From Prorocentrum cordatum (taxonomy: Eukaryota > Sar > Dinophyceae > Prorocentrales > Prorocentraceae), in NCBI GenBank assembly GCA_963575745.1, contig CAUYUJ010018627.1, positions 339,052 through 403,051 on the forward strand: DNA of 64,000 nucleotides. The letters are read 5' to 3'. The notes beneath the pieces are model-generated. The model ran no database searches, had not been told where the DNA came from, and saw only the letters and a program-made list of their open reading frames with translations. This document shows, one piece after another, positions 11,201-20,200 of the stretch (the first letter of the stretch is position 1; each line of letters starts with the position of its first letter). The position numbers and the translations under genes are program-made.

Positions 11201-11712
11201 CCGCTCGTCCTTGCCCGCCTCCTGCCACGCCCCATATATCTATAAATACATGTATATATATACACATAGATATGCCAATTCGCGCCTCGTGTGCCCCATG
11301 CACATGTTGAGCCACGTCTTGCACTCGGGCGACGACCAGAAGGCCCCTCTGGGCTTGACGCGGAAGACCCCGAAGAGAGCCATCACCATGCCAGGCAACG
11401 TGGTGAGGTCCTCGCTGGAGTGGCCAGTCTTCCTGGGTGGCTGGCTTGGGCGATGACGATAGGATCCACGGGGCCCCCTCGCCGTCGCAAAAGCCAGCCG
11501 CGGGTCCTGTCCATGCCGAGGGATCGCCCCCCCTGCTCGATGATCTGCCTCGTGATGCCGCCGTTGCCGCAGCAGAGCTCGAACCCGTCCAGGTCGCGGA
11601 TGATCGACGAGTCGTCGCACCACAGCTTCGCCTCGCGCACCGCCGCCGCTAGGACCCCCGCCGCCGCCAGGATCCCCGCCGCTCTCTTCTGATCCGAGCC
11701 CTCCCAGTGCAT
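8232..11712 (-). CDS. Multi-exon gene, C5-methyltransferase-like dinoflagellate family
   Basis: The gene is read on the minus strand from about 11712 to a TAG at 8232-8234. Exon 1 (about 11480-11712) contains GFELCCGNGGITRQI, like the motif I loop (F-x-G-x-G) of SAM-dependent cytosine methyltransferases. Exon 2 (about 11285-11440) contains FWSSPECKTW, in the place of the PC motif IV. A candidate exon ends at 10953 with donor GC. The next starts at 10015 after CCTAG, and the two join in phase; it contains FVEQPQGSMLF, in the place of ENV motif VI, then YLGWFGAESVKPLTLFTN. The last exon (8232-8376) follows the acceptor CCCTTTCCCAG and contains SEQYPAAFC. This motif order matches a family that I recall as very common in dinoflagellate gene models. 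Motif IV lacks the usual Pro-Cys pair, so activity is doubtful. The exon 1/2 join is unresolved: a tiny intron of about 40-100 bases or a frameshift. The 5' end and the exon 4 donor are also uncertain. Confidence 0.5.
8918..8977. repeat. 60-base palindrome
   Basis: It is self-complementary over 60 bases with one mismatch and no loop. The centre is at 8947/8948 (GGTGCACC) and the inner 46 bases (8925-8970) are perfect. It lies inside the last intron proposed for the methyltransferase-like gene. Confidence 0.85.
9060..9800. repeat. (CTC)n / (GGA)n blocks with a 23-base inverted pair
   Basis: CTC repeats (9070-9180) and GGA repeats (9265-9500) lie within the proposed intron. GCGGGGGTTGCGCGTCGCTC at 9232-9251 (extending to 9254) recurs inverted at 9683-9705 with 21 of 23 bases matching. 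The pair encloses about 430 bases that include the GGA array. It may be the ends of a small element, but no target duplication was seen. Confidence 0.5.
10655..10800. repeat. Short dispersed array of ACTCACCGC units
   Basis: The motif AACTCACCGC (variants ATTCACCGC, GCACCGCGA) occurs about seven times in 145 bases with irregular spacing. A similar array with CACCGG is at 19195-19375. It lies within an intron of the methyltransferase-like gene. Confidence 0.6.
10825..10907. repeat. Two adjacent perfect palindromes
   Basis: The first has 24-base perfect arms (10825-10848 and 10851-10874) separated by two bases. The second is a perfect 28-base palindrome (10880-10907, centre AAATTT). They are five bases apart and could form a double hairpin in single-stranded DNA or RNA. 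Confidence 0.85.
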
Positions 11713-12273
11713 GGCTCTCTCATGTTGTTCCTCTGTGCTTCACTCCCCCACCCTCCACAATGCTGCAACCCTACAAATTAATGATTGTTTGTTTTGCAGG
11801 GCAATTCGGGCGAGCCGAATGCGAGGATGCTAGCAGCGTGACATGACAACATCGACAACTGATTGGTATGTCATGTTTCCGCCTGGCGTGTTATGAATGA
11901 TATGCTACGTTACAGTGGCATCGTCATGCATGATTGGCACTGCTGTCCTATGCTATGTCACGCAGGTCTGCGTCGGCTACCAGCCGCGCGCTGAGATAAC
12001 CGAAAATCGCGCACTACGCATCGGCAGTAGGCAGATACTGGATACAAATGGGGTGATCGGATACGCTTAAGAAAACGCATATGCACCTGCACACCTTCAT
12101 CAAGGGTACGCTCAATCGCGCGCGCGAAGCAATATATTGCTCCACGGGACATCATATCTTGTATACTAAAGAGAAGATGATAAGGATGAGGGAAGGGAGA
12201 TGATGAGGATGAGAACGATGAGCGTGGATGAGAGGAATCGACACTACCATGACAAACAAAAGCAATCCTGGGT

Positions 12274-12307
12274 TTGGAGCGTCGGCCTACGTAGGCAGAC
12301 GCTCCAA
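12274..12307. repeat. 34-base palindrome upstream of the intronless gene
   Basis: TTGGAGCGTCGGCCTAC at 12274-12290 is complementary to the following 17 bases with one mismatch. It ends about 57 bases before the spliced-leader-like sequence and about 104 bases before the ATG at 12411. Confidence 0.8.
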
Positions 12308-12363
12308 CACCAGCGATGCAACTAACTTAGAACAATTTGCGATATGATCGGGGCCGCATCATA

Positions 12364-12385
12364 ACCGCAGCCGTTTTGGCTCTTT
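12364..12385 (+). other. Degenerate spliced-leader (DinoSL) relic
   Basis: ACCGCAGCCGTTTTGGCTC at 12364-12382 matches the first 19 positions of DinoSL at all but two. The last three positions (AAG) are not kept, so 17 of 22 match. It lies 26 bases upstream of the ATG of an intronless gene, where the leader of a reverse-transcribed mRNA would be expected. Confidence 0.5.
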
Positions 12386-12410
12386 CTGGCATCGCCATCC
12401 GCATCCGACA

Positions 12411-13529
12411 ATGGCTGAGAACCCGCGCCCCAGCCAGCCAGCCAGCGAGCCCGCTGGGCCACAGCCTCCATATGAGCTGGACACCATGGCGATCAAGTGC
12501 AACATCAAGGGGCTGCCGCAACGATGTGAACAGGACATCCACTTCACGTTGCCGTTCGTGCTGGAAATCAGGCGAGATCCGACGGGCTCCAGCGACGACG
12601 AGCTCATCAACAGCCAGGGCAGCAAGGTCGCTCAGCAGGTGTGCAAGATGGCAGCCGAGTGCTTGGATAAGCACCTGTTGATCCGTGGCGCGACGGCTAT
12701 GTTTCAGCGCACCCCTCGAGGTGAACCTGGCGGCCAGGCGCCCTCGGAGGCAGCGGGCAGCGCGCATGGCCCAGCGCAGCCAGACAGCGCGGGGGGCGAG
12801 CATCCACAGACGCCCGAAGATGCTTTCAAGTACGCCAGCCTCGCCGACGTCGAAGGGGGCCAGCCGATATCCCAGCGTTTAAAGGGGTACACGCCGCCGC
12901 AGAAAGAGCAGCAGCCTCGCGCGCCAGGCAAGCCAGAGGCCCCTGTAGGGCCGCCATCGCCAGTCACGCCACCCTCAGCTCTTGAGCCTTTCTTTAAGAA
13001 TGTTGCAAAGGCGGCCCCTAAGATTGCTGCAAAGGCGGCGCCTGTGGCGGCGCCTCCTGCGGCGGCGCCTCCTGCGGCGGCGCCTCCTTCGAGCGCCTCA
13101 GGCATCTCGCTGCCGCCCGGCGAGGGGCCATCGCCCGGCGTTGGAAGCATGGCTCGTGAATTGGGAGAACGCATACGGGCAAATTTAGCAAGCGTGCGCG
13201 CGGCTTCGGACGCAGCGCCGCCAGCCCACATGCAGGATCCGATTAGTTTTGGCTTCGCTAGGGTCGACGACCCAACTAGAGCAGGGCACGACCCGTTTAA
13301 GCGAGCCTCGCTGAATTCTCCAGATCAGGAGACGAAAAGGCCGCGGACCCAAGCTGCAGCGTCTACGCCCATCACGGACCAGCCAGTCCCGAGGACGAAG
13401 GCAGCCCCGAGGCCGCGGGTGGTGCCACCTCCGAGGATACCTAACAAAGCTCGCCCGCAGGCGCATGAGCCGCCGCAGTCAGCCTCGGGAGCTGTGATGG
13501 AGAAGGCTGCTAGCAACAAGTTTTTGTGA
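12411..13529 (+). CDS. Intronless hypothetical protein, probable retrogene, 372 aa
   Basis: It begins with an ATG at 12411 and ends with TGA at 13527-13529. Residues 20-105 are the most protein-like part: MAIKCNIKGLP, then FTLPFVLEIRRDP, SSDDELINSQG and CKMAAECLDKHLL. The rest is Pro/Ala-rich. An AAP/APP repeat lies near residues 196-230, and a basic segment near 305-312 (ETKRPRTQ) resembles a nuclear localisation signal. I do not recognise the family and assign no function. Absence of introns plus the spliced-leader-like sequence at 12364-12385 suggests that it arose by retroposition of a mature mRNA. It could still be translated, since the frame is open throughout and its codon use is GC-rich like its neighbours. 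A non-coding open frame is the less likely alternative. Confidence 0.6.
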   Translation: MAENPRPSQPASEPAGPQPPYELDTMAIKCNIKGLPQRCEQDIHFTLPFVLEIRRDPTGSSDDELINSQGSKVAQQVCKMAAECLDKHLLIRGATAMFQRTPRGEPGGQAPSEAAGSAHGPAQPDSAGGEHPQTPEDAFKYASLADVEGGQPISQRLKGYTPPQKEQQPRAPGKPEAPVGPPSPVTPPSALEPFFKNVAKAAPKIAAKAAPVAAPPAAAPPAAAPPSSASGISLPPGEGPSPGVGSMARELGERIRANLASVRAASDAAPPAHMQDPISFGFARVDDPTRAGHDPFKRASLNSPDQETKRPRTQAAASTPITDQPVPRTKAAPRPRVVPPPRIPNKARPQAHEPPQSASGAVMEKAASNKFL

Positions 13530-13958
13530 GAGAACGCCGACTAGCTCGGCCGTAGACCTTGACTGGCGTTTGGGAGGGAGAGGAGAAGGAAGAAGAAATG
13601 TGCGAGGAGGAGGAGTGGGAGTAGGAATGCGAAGGCGCAAGGGAAGGGGATAACGACAAGGTGGAGGAATGTAACGAGGACGGGGCGGATGGGGAGGGAG
13701 GGTGCCAACTAGCATGAGATAACCCGAGGGAGAACAGAGTGGAGCAGGGGACTTGCATCTATTATTGGTTGTTTCGTGCTCGTTGCGCCCTGGTAAATGT
13801 GCGCGCTGCAAACTTTATATGCGACCTGGATGGTCGCAGCTGGACACTGTGAACTTGTTCGCGGCATCTGTCGCGATTGTCAACGCTCGCATTCGAGGCG
13901 AAACACAACTGATATCATCATCTTCCCCGTTGTGCTCACTTCCACGGCCTCCCCCCCC

Positions 13959-14024
13959 CCCGTGCGAGTGGATGATGGGGGTCGAGCGCAGCTGCGCTCG
14001 ACCCCCGTCATCCACTCGCACGGG
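13959..14024. repeat. 66-base palindrome
   Basis: It is self-complementary over 66 bases with one mismatch and no spacer. The centre is CAGCTG at 13989-13994. It is the longest of the palindromes in the window and shares no sequence with the others. Confidence 0.85.
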
Positions 14025-14123
14025 ATAGAAGGAGAAGGAATCTGAGGTGGAGAAGCGACGGGCCCTCCACAATGTCGCAACCGCGGCGTGAGTTTCTTGG
14101 TGCGGGGTGAAAGCTCGCAGTAT

Positions 14124-14155
14124 AGCAGTGGCGATGGCTAGCCACCGCCACTGCT
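14124..14155. repeat. 32-base palindrome
   Basis: AGCAGTGGCGATGGCT at 14124-14139 is followed directly by its complement with one mismatch. It lies 100 bases from the 66-base palindrome. Confidence 0.75.
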
Positions 14156-15251
14156 GCGCATCGGAGAAGGGCCTGGAGGATTTCCGTCGTTTCTGCCTCT
14201 CACGCTTTGAATCTACGTAGTGCGTTGCGGATCGATCTTTGCATGCAGGTCCGCGCGGCCCAATGCAACGCAATGCTATGATATCGCTGTGTTTTGTCTG
14301 TGCTTCCACGCGGGCTGCGCCAGTTCAGAGCAGCTGATGTCGAACCAAGAGAAACGCATATGCTATGCCGACGCACATGCAAGATATGACGGGCATTCCT
14401 CGTCAGAAGCATGCGCCAGAGCTCAGCAGCGGAAGTGAGACAAGGGGGCAGTGGGAGCGCGGCCCACTCCGAGTGGGCTAAGGGCCAGCTCAGCAACGGG
14501 GGTGGGAGGACAAGCCGTCCATGCTGCGTATCCACTACCCTCTCATCCCACGCTCCTGCCACCCAATCCATCCTCTCTTTGGCCCCCTCTCTCATGGGGG
14601 AGGGGAGTGGTGGAGAGGGTGCGAGAGTTAGCGCGTGAACAAATGCATCGGCCCCTCACATGCCACGCGGCAGGATTCGAGCACAAAGCCGCTGGGCCGG
14701 CGGAGGAGGGGAGTCTCGAGATTGAGGGCGGCAATTGATGTAGATGCAGGGGGGATGGGGTGAAGATTCACGCTGCGAGCGCAGACATTGACAGACATTG
14801 ATAGTCAGCGCGGGCTGCGCTTTCGACAGCAACGCCCAAAGAGAGCAGGCCAGCGCGAGGAGGATGAGAGGGATGAGGAGAGCGGCAGCAGGAGAAGGAA
14901 GGATGACGAACGTCCCGCGTTTGGGCGCCTGCTGCCTGCACTGCTCTACCAGCCAGGACGAGTTGACGGCGCACAAGCTCATGTTGTCCAGCGCGAGGCC
15001 CGTGGACTGGCGGGGGAGGGCAGCGCCGCGCAGAGTTAGGACGGTGAGAGTTCGAATAGATGCATGGGGGAGTCGTGTCATGGAAGGGCATTGGGGCCGT
15101 GACAATGCGCACGTCATAACGTTTACCATGCCGACTCAAACTTCTATCCATGCTCCAACAGCCACCCGCTTTTCCACCCCTTACCGCGCCCTCAAGCACC
15201 CCCATGTTACCGTTGCGTTTAATCAGCTCCACTCGCCCACTAGCTCCCCCA

Positions 15252-15356
15252 TCTCTCTCTCTCTCTCTCTCGCTCCTCTCTTTCTCTCTCTCTCTCTCTC
15301 TGTCGCTCTCTCTCTCATTCTTTCTCTCTCTACCTCTCTCTCATTCCCTCCCTCCC

Positions 15357-15400
<44 letters not shown>

Positions 15401-15416
15401 CTTTCCCTTTCTCTTC

Positions 15417-15447
<31 letters not shown>

Positions 15448-15464
15448 GCTCTCTTTCCTTTTTT

Positions 15465-15545
<81 letters not shown>

Positions 15546-15593
15546 ATCTCCTCTCACTCTCTCTCTCTCTCTTCTCTCTCTCCTCTCTCTCAT

Positions 15594-15664
<71 letters not shown>

Positions 15665-15710
15665 CCCCTTTCCCCTTTCCCTTCTCTTCCCCCCCCCCCC
15701 CCCCTTCCCC
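15252..15710. repeat. (CT)n microsatellite with C-rich end
   Basis: CT repeats of about 410 bases with small interruptions are followed by a C-rich run (15690-15717). The tract lies just downstream of the 3' end of the minus-strand gene at 15772-18587. It is the same repeat that brackets all three retrotransposons, but this one is unoccupied. Confidence 0.9.
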
Positions 15711-16070
15711 CCCTCCCAGCAGCGCCGCGCCTCGCAGCACAGCTGATTGATCCATGCGGGGACGCCGTTCTTCATGCCCACGGGTTCCATGGGTCCGATG
15801 GCAGCCGATTCCCGAACTCGACTGACCCGAATAAAAGGCTGCTCGGGTTGAGAACCGATTGAATCTGCACGCGCTGAAAGATAGTCTCTTCAAATGTCGC
15901 TCTGTGTGCACGTTGCGCACAATTCCGCAATGTCAGATTCAACGATTCATCTATAAATGTGGAGTAGAACTTGACATTCCCCATCCAGCGGCTCCTCTGG
16001 AGAGAACTTCAACCGTGACACCACGCTGGTGCATGGTTTTGTTGCACTGGGCCACACGGGGGCTCAGCGT

Positions 16071-16102
16071 TTTTCCCCCTCTCGGATCCGAGAGGGGGAA
16101 AA
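16071..16102. repeat. Perfect 32-base palindrome in the intron
   Basis: TTTTCCCCCTCTCGGA is followed directly by its exact complement (centre GGATCC). It lies within the intron of the gene at 15772-18587. Confidence 0.85.
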
Positions 16103-16195
16103 CGATGCGTAACATCTGATACGCATATGGCCTGCAAAACATCACCATGAAGGCGGGGTTGGGGTGGCAGAGCTTACATTTTGAGATCGCACCCC

Positions 16196-16432
16196 ACCCC
16201 CTCTCTCTCTATCTCTCTTTCTCTCTACATCTCTCTCTCACTCTTTCTCGATCGATAGATCGATCGAGAGAGGGGGGGAGGTATGGAGAAAGAGAGACAG
16301 AGAGAGAGAACTATATAAATGCATATATATAGAGAGAGAGAGAGAAAAAAAACAACAACAACAAAAAGAAAGAGATAGAGAGAGAGAGGAGAGAGAGAGA
16401 TAGAGAGAGAGGGAGAGAGAGGGAGAGAGAGG

Positions 16433-16475
<43 letters not shown>

Positions 16476-16480
16476 CTCTC
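16196..16480. repeat. (CT)n then (GA)n inverted microsatellite
   Basis: CT-rich sequence (16199-16248) switches at a CGATCGATAGATCGATCG centre to GA-rich sequence (16262-16471). The intron transcript could therefore fold on itself. It shows no coding character. Confidence 0.75.
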
Positions 16481-18587
16481 ACCCTCGCCGCGATCCTACC
16501 AGGAAGTTCCACGCCCAACCACCTGGAATTATCCAGACCGCCCCGCACAGACGCAGCGCATCTCCCACGCATGCTTTCTCCTGTCAGAAACATGTTATGT
16601 TGTTATTGTGGTTTTCTGTCTCGGGTTTGGGGTGGGAGTGGTGGTGATTGGGCGTGTGCACATTTTCGCTGCCTCCCTTAGCTGTCCTGATGGTCGCGTG
16701 GGCGAAGAGATGGAACTTCGGCACGAAGGCTATTTTCGCATGTTCTGCATACATCAAAACCTTCTTGCAACTGTCCAGTGTTTTCTGATATTGTTGCTGT
16801 GTAAGAACAGTATCGGCATTCTGGTACACGTCCAACCATTCGTCCAATGCGTCCACAGCAGCTAAGAAAGGCTCGCGAAACCTCATGCCCTCCCCAACCT
16901 CTTTGATCTCCCATCTGGTAAAATCCAAAAGAATACGGGACTCGGCGGCCTTAGCTTTGAGAGTAGTCCCAGGGTGTATTTCTCCGTGGTCGTCCATATT
17001 ACGGTCTGAGCCTAACATCTTCAACGTGAGGCCTCCCAAGCGACGATCGTGCGGCATTTGGTGTTTATCAAAATATTCGAACATGTCTGCTTCCAGCCGT
17101 TGAACGCATTTGGTGCGCATCGCATCTTTATCACCAGAAAAACGCCAAGGGTTATGTTGAACTAGTCTCTAGAGGCCAGCGGGCGCACAACGGTTTACAG
17201 GGCCATAGTACACAGTGTGAAGGGAATCCACTGCCATGGTTGTCGCCGGGCTCGACCCCCAGGAAGGTCGGAACAGGGGGCATCGGTGGACCACTGAGTC
17301 CTGAGGTTTTCCCCTGAAGTCTTTCGTGATTCTCCAAAAGCAAGCGCGCCCCCTCCATCCCGCGGAATCTATATTGCGAATGTCATGCATCCCGCTGTGA
17401 GGCTCGAGGCGGTCCCCAGCAAGAAGCCCGAGATCATCCAAATTTACTCGCAGGACTCTGCCGTGCCCCAATGTGCTTTTTTTAGCTTTGTTGTAGATGA
17501 GAGATCCCACGATGCGAAGCCGCTTTTCCTCTGTATCTACATGCACCATCTTCTCGCACTTCTGACATGCATTCTCATACTCCTCTAGGCGGCGATCTTC
17601 AAATAGAATGCCTGATTCACATATGCAGCAATACGATGCGTGCATGGACGCTTTATCAGTGCAGCACAAGGGGCAGGGGTTCGAATTCTTAGCCCATGAA
17701 CCCAACCCAAATGTTTTGGCAAATTCGCCCCAGTCCCCTTTGTACAAAAGCATACACCTGAAGCCAAACTCATGCGCCCCAGAAGGGCGCCCACGATCCT
17801 CGTCTCCTTCCCACTCACTCCCATCCCGCCTCCGATCGGGCACTCTCCCTTCGATGAGTGCGCCAACGACCCAGGAAATGTAATTGAGGAACACAAACAC
17901 TGAGCACCATCCATTGCAGCCGCAGCGACACATGTCCAATTGACGAAGGACGCCGACAACATGACGCTTATTCGACAACAGATTCACAATAGTAGCTACG
18001 AGGATGCGGTCGCTGCGGCCTGCTTGCAAGGCCGTGAAACGCACTCCGTCTACGTAGACTGCAATGGGCAAAGGTAGCTTCCCAGTCTCCCCCGCGCACT
18101 TGTGTGTCAGAATATTCTCCATGTAGCAAGGGAGATTCAGGGGGCTGTTCTGATTGTCATAGTCGCCATTCTCAAGAATCTCACCAATATTCGGGCTCAA
18201 TTCAAACTCTTTTGCTACGGAAGCATACGTGAGCATGAAGGGGACTTTTCTGGATGTATGGTGTGATTTTCCTCTGACATATGACGGCACGCGCACGCGC
18301 ACTGTTGGGCATGTGGTTGGGAGCATCCTATCCAGGTGATGTTTGTACTTTCCAGACTGGAGACCTGGAGCCATCCCGGAATCTTCAAAATACGCACCCT
18401 CAACGCCAGCTAAATGTAAATAGTGACACAGGATGCAGACATCTTTCGCTGAAATCGGTGAACACTGCGAACACATATCCAGCAGAAGGTCGAATACCTT
18501 AGACCCTGCCTGCCTGCGATCGATTCTCTGAGCATCCTCGTCGACTGCATTCGATCGATGCCTGCGCTTCCTGCGTTTAGGGGCCAT

Positions 18588-19190
18588 GGTTCAGTCGCGT
18601 GTGAATGCTGCGAACAGTTTGAGCCCAATCACTTGCGCAGGCTGCTACGAGACGAACGACTGTGCAATCTCTCAGTGCCGAAGTCATGTTTGTTTCGTTG
18701 TACTCGATCGGCGTGTCGATCGTATTTGTCGCATTCGTGCTCGTGGATTTCGCGGTGGCTCACGTCGTCGTCGTCGTCGCACTCGTGATCGTGAATTCGG
18801 TCGCCGTCGTTGGCAGTGTCGCAGTCGACGTCGAATGCGCACTCTCCCCGCGCTGTTCGACGATGCGTGCTGCGATTCAACTCCCCGCCCAATCGGAAAG
18901 ACAGGCGCGCTGCAGCCTCGAGACACCCCAGCTCGCTCAGCGGCAACGCTGCGAGAGCGCCTAGCGAAGCGGTCCTATAAACGCATTTCGCCAGTTGACC
19001 CCTCCACCTGGCGCGCAATGCGCCCGAGATCGGGCCGACGCTAGGCAGAGACCTCCATCCAAATGTGAAGGTCGGGCGTGTCTCAGGCGCGCACGCAAAA
19101 AATACTTGGCTGATGGAAACAAATGAGCTCGGGTGTTGTTCTTCTACGCAACTAACAGCTGCGAGCGCAAATATTGCCTCCCTGAAGGGT
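18588..19190. other. No gene recognised
   Basis: It contains CGTCGT-type runs (18760-18800) that give Val-rich or Asp-rich artefactual frames. No defensible exon or RNA gene is seen. Confidence 0.35.
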
Positions 19191-19194
19191 CACC

Positions 19195-19375
19195 GATGAA
19201 CTCACCGCAACTCACCGGTGGTTCACCGGCAGTTCACCGGTCTCGGGTTCACCGGTGGTTCACCGGTGAACCGCTTCGGTTTGTGAGGATGTATCATGCG
19301 ATGGCGCGGTGAGCTCACCGCTGGTTCACCGGTGAACTTGATCATGGATTCACCGGTAGTTCACCGGTGTGTTTT
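19195..19375. repeat. Dispersed array of TTCACCGG units
   Basis: About ten copies of TTCACCGGTG / CTCACCGG with irregular spacing, several forming TTCACCGGTGAA palindromes. It resembles the CACCGC array at 10655-10800. Confidence 0.7.
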
Positions 19376-19384
19376 TCACTGAAT

Positions 19385-19551
19385 CTCTTGGCATTGATGC
19401 ATATATTGAAATTTCCATGCTACTTTGTGTGAAAACCAAAGTAGTAGTCGTACTCCCGAGCTGAAGACTTCAGGCCTGCACAGATGCATCAATGCCAAGA
19501 GCGCTGATATAGTAGTCGTACACCCGAGCTGAAGACTTCAGGCCTGCACAG
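19385..19551. repeat. 42-base direct repeat plus 18-base inverted repeat
   Basis: TAGTAGTCGTACTCCCGAGC and its continuation at 19442-19483 recur at 19510-19551 with one mismatch. CTCTTGGCATTGATGCAT (19385-19402) recurs inverted at 19485-19502, between the two direct copies. This could be a small rearranged element. Confidence 0.7.
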
Positions 19552-19670
19552 GGTGAAAGATCTTCCCAACCGTCATTCCACCATCTCTACCCCTTCAACC
19601 TCTACCTTATCACAGTACCTCATGCATTATCATCCGTCTTATCTGTTTGTCATCAAGATTAGAACCACAG

Positions 19671-19714
19671 TTCAAGCGTGCGATCGTTCTCATGAGAACG
19701 ATCGCACGCTTGAA
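19671..19714. repeat. Perfect 44-base palindrome
   Basis: TTCAAGCGTGCGATCGTTCT plus two bases is followed directly by its exact complement. The centre is at 19692/19693 (CATG). No loop and no mismatch. Confidence 0.9.
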
Positions 19715-19902
19715 ATCGTTGACAATCGTCATCGCACGACATGGCGCACGCTCGCTCCTCCTGGCTCCACACCCCACACCCTAGCGCGTCTTTCGTCGCC
19801 CTCAGTTATCTAAGTCGTCATCTTTCGCCCCTGACTCGCCACCCCTCCTCCTCTCTCAAACCGTCCGATCATCCCTGGCAGCGGCAAGCAAACGTAATCA
19901 TC

Positions 19903-20159
19903 CTACTTCGCGGCCTTCCTCTCCTTCTTCTCAACCTTCTTCTCGGCCTTGTCATCCTTCTTCTTCTCGGGCTTGTCAGCCTGGGCCTTGTGCATCCGCA
20001 GGAGCCTCTCCAGCGTCGCCTTCACCTTCTTCAAGGGCTCCTGGCGCGGCAGACCAGCAGGCGCGCGCCATGCCCCTCCCCATGCGCTGCTTCCCTCACT
20101 CAAACTGTCGCCATCATGTCCACTTGTGTGATATGGTTTCCAATTTCTCGCACATGCTA

Positions 20160-20200
<41 letters not shown>

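Larger units (their letters stand above)
13530..15251. other. Intergenic; one possible minus-strand exon at about 14915-15025
   Basis: Purine-rich sequence (13560-13740) is followed by mixed sequence with two palindromes. On the minus strand at about 15025-14915 the frame LDNMSLCAVNSSWLVEQC looks like a real protein segment, but I cannot link it to other exons or a family. Nothing else is supported. Confidence 0.3.
15772..18587 (-). pseudogene. Dinoflagellate-wide Cys-rich family protein, possibly transposase-derived, with in-frame stop
   Basis: Exon 1 runs from the ATG at 18587 to 16683 (635 codons). Exon 2 runs from 15996 to a TGA at 15772 (75 codons). Both junctions are phase 0: donor GCTAAG, acceptor CCAG followed by AGG, intron 686 bases. 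The start carries a basic KRRKRRHR signal. Recognisable parts are LPIAVYVDGVRFT (about residue 171), a Cys cluster CRCGCNGWC (about 216), FKCxLLxxKGDW-like LLYKGDWGEFAKTFGL (about 276), CPLCC and CCIC fingers (about 303-320), AVDSLHTVYYGP (about 454), and in exon 2 FYSTFIDESLN. I know this arrangement from many dinoflagellate models. YVDG and D-x-LH resemble catalytic Asp contexts of some DDE transposases, which is inference only. Codon 473 (17169-17171) is TAG. The frame stays open for 162 codons after it, and the family usually continues there, so a single nonsense change is likely. Readthrough cannot be excluded. Confidence 0.65.

Noticed and set aside
15252-15710. Unreported retrotransposon insertion next to this (CT)n tract
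   Set aside because: Neither side contains the element ends (AGTCTCGGCTCG or CTACTTGTCCG), so the tract is an empty site.
18618-18639. Possible spliced-leader relic upstream of the gene at 18587 (GGGCTCAAA on the minus strand)
   Set aside because: Only about 13 of 22 positions match DinoSL, and the gene has an intron, so retroposition is not supported.
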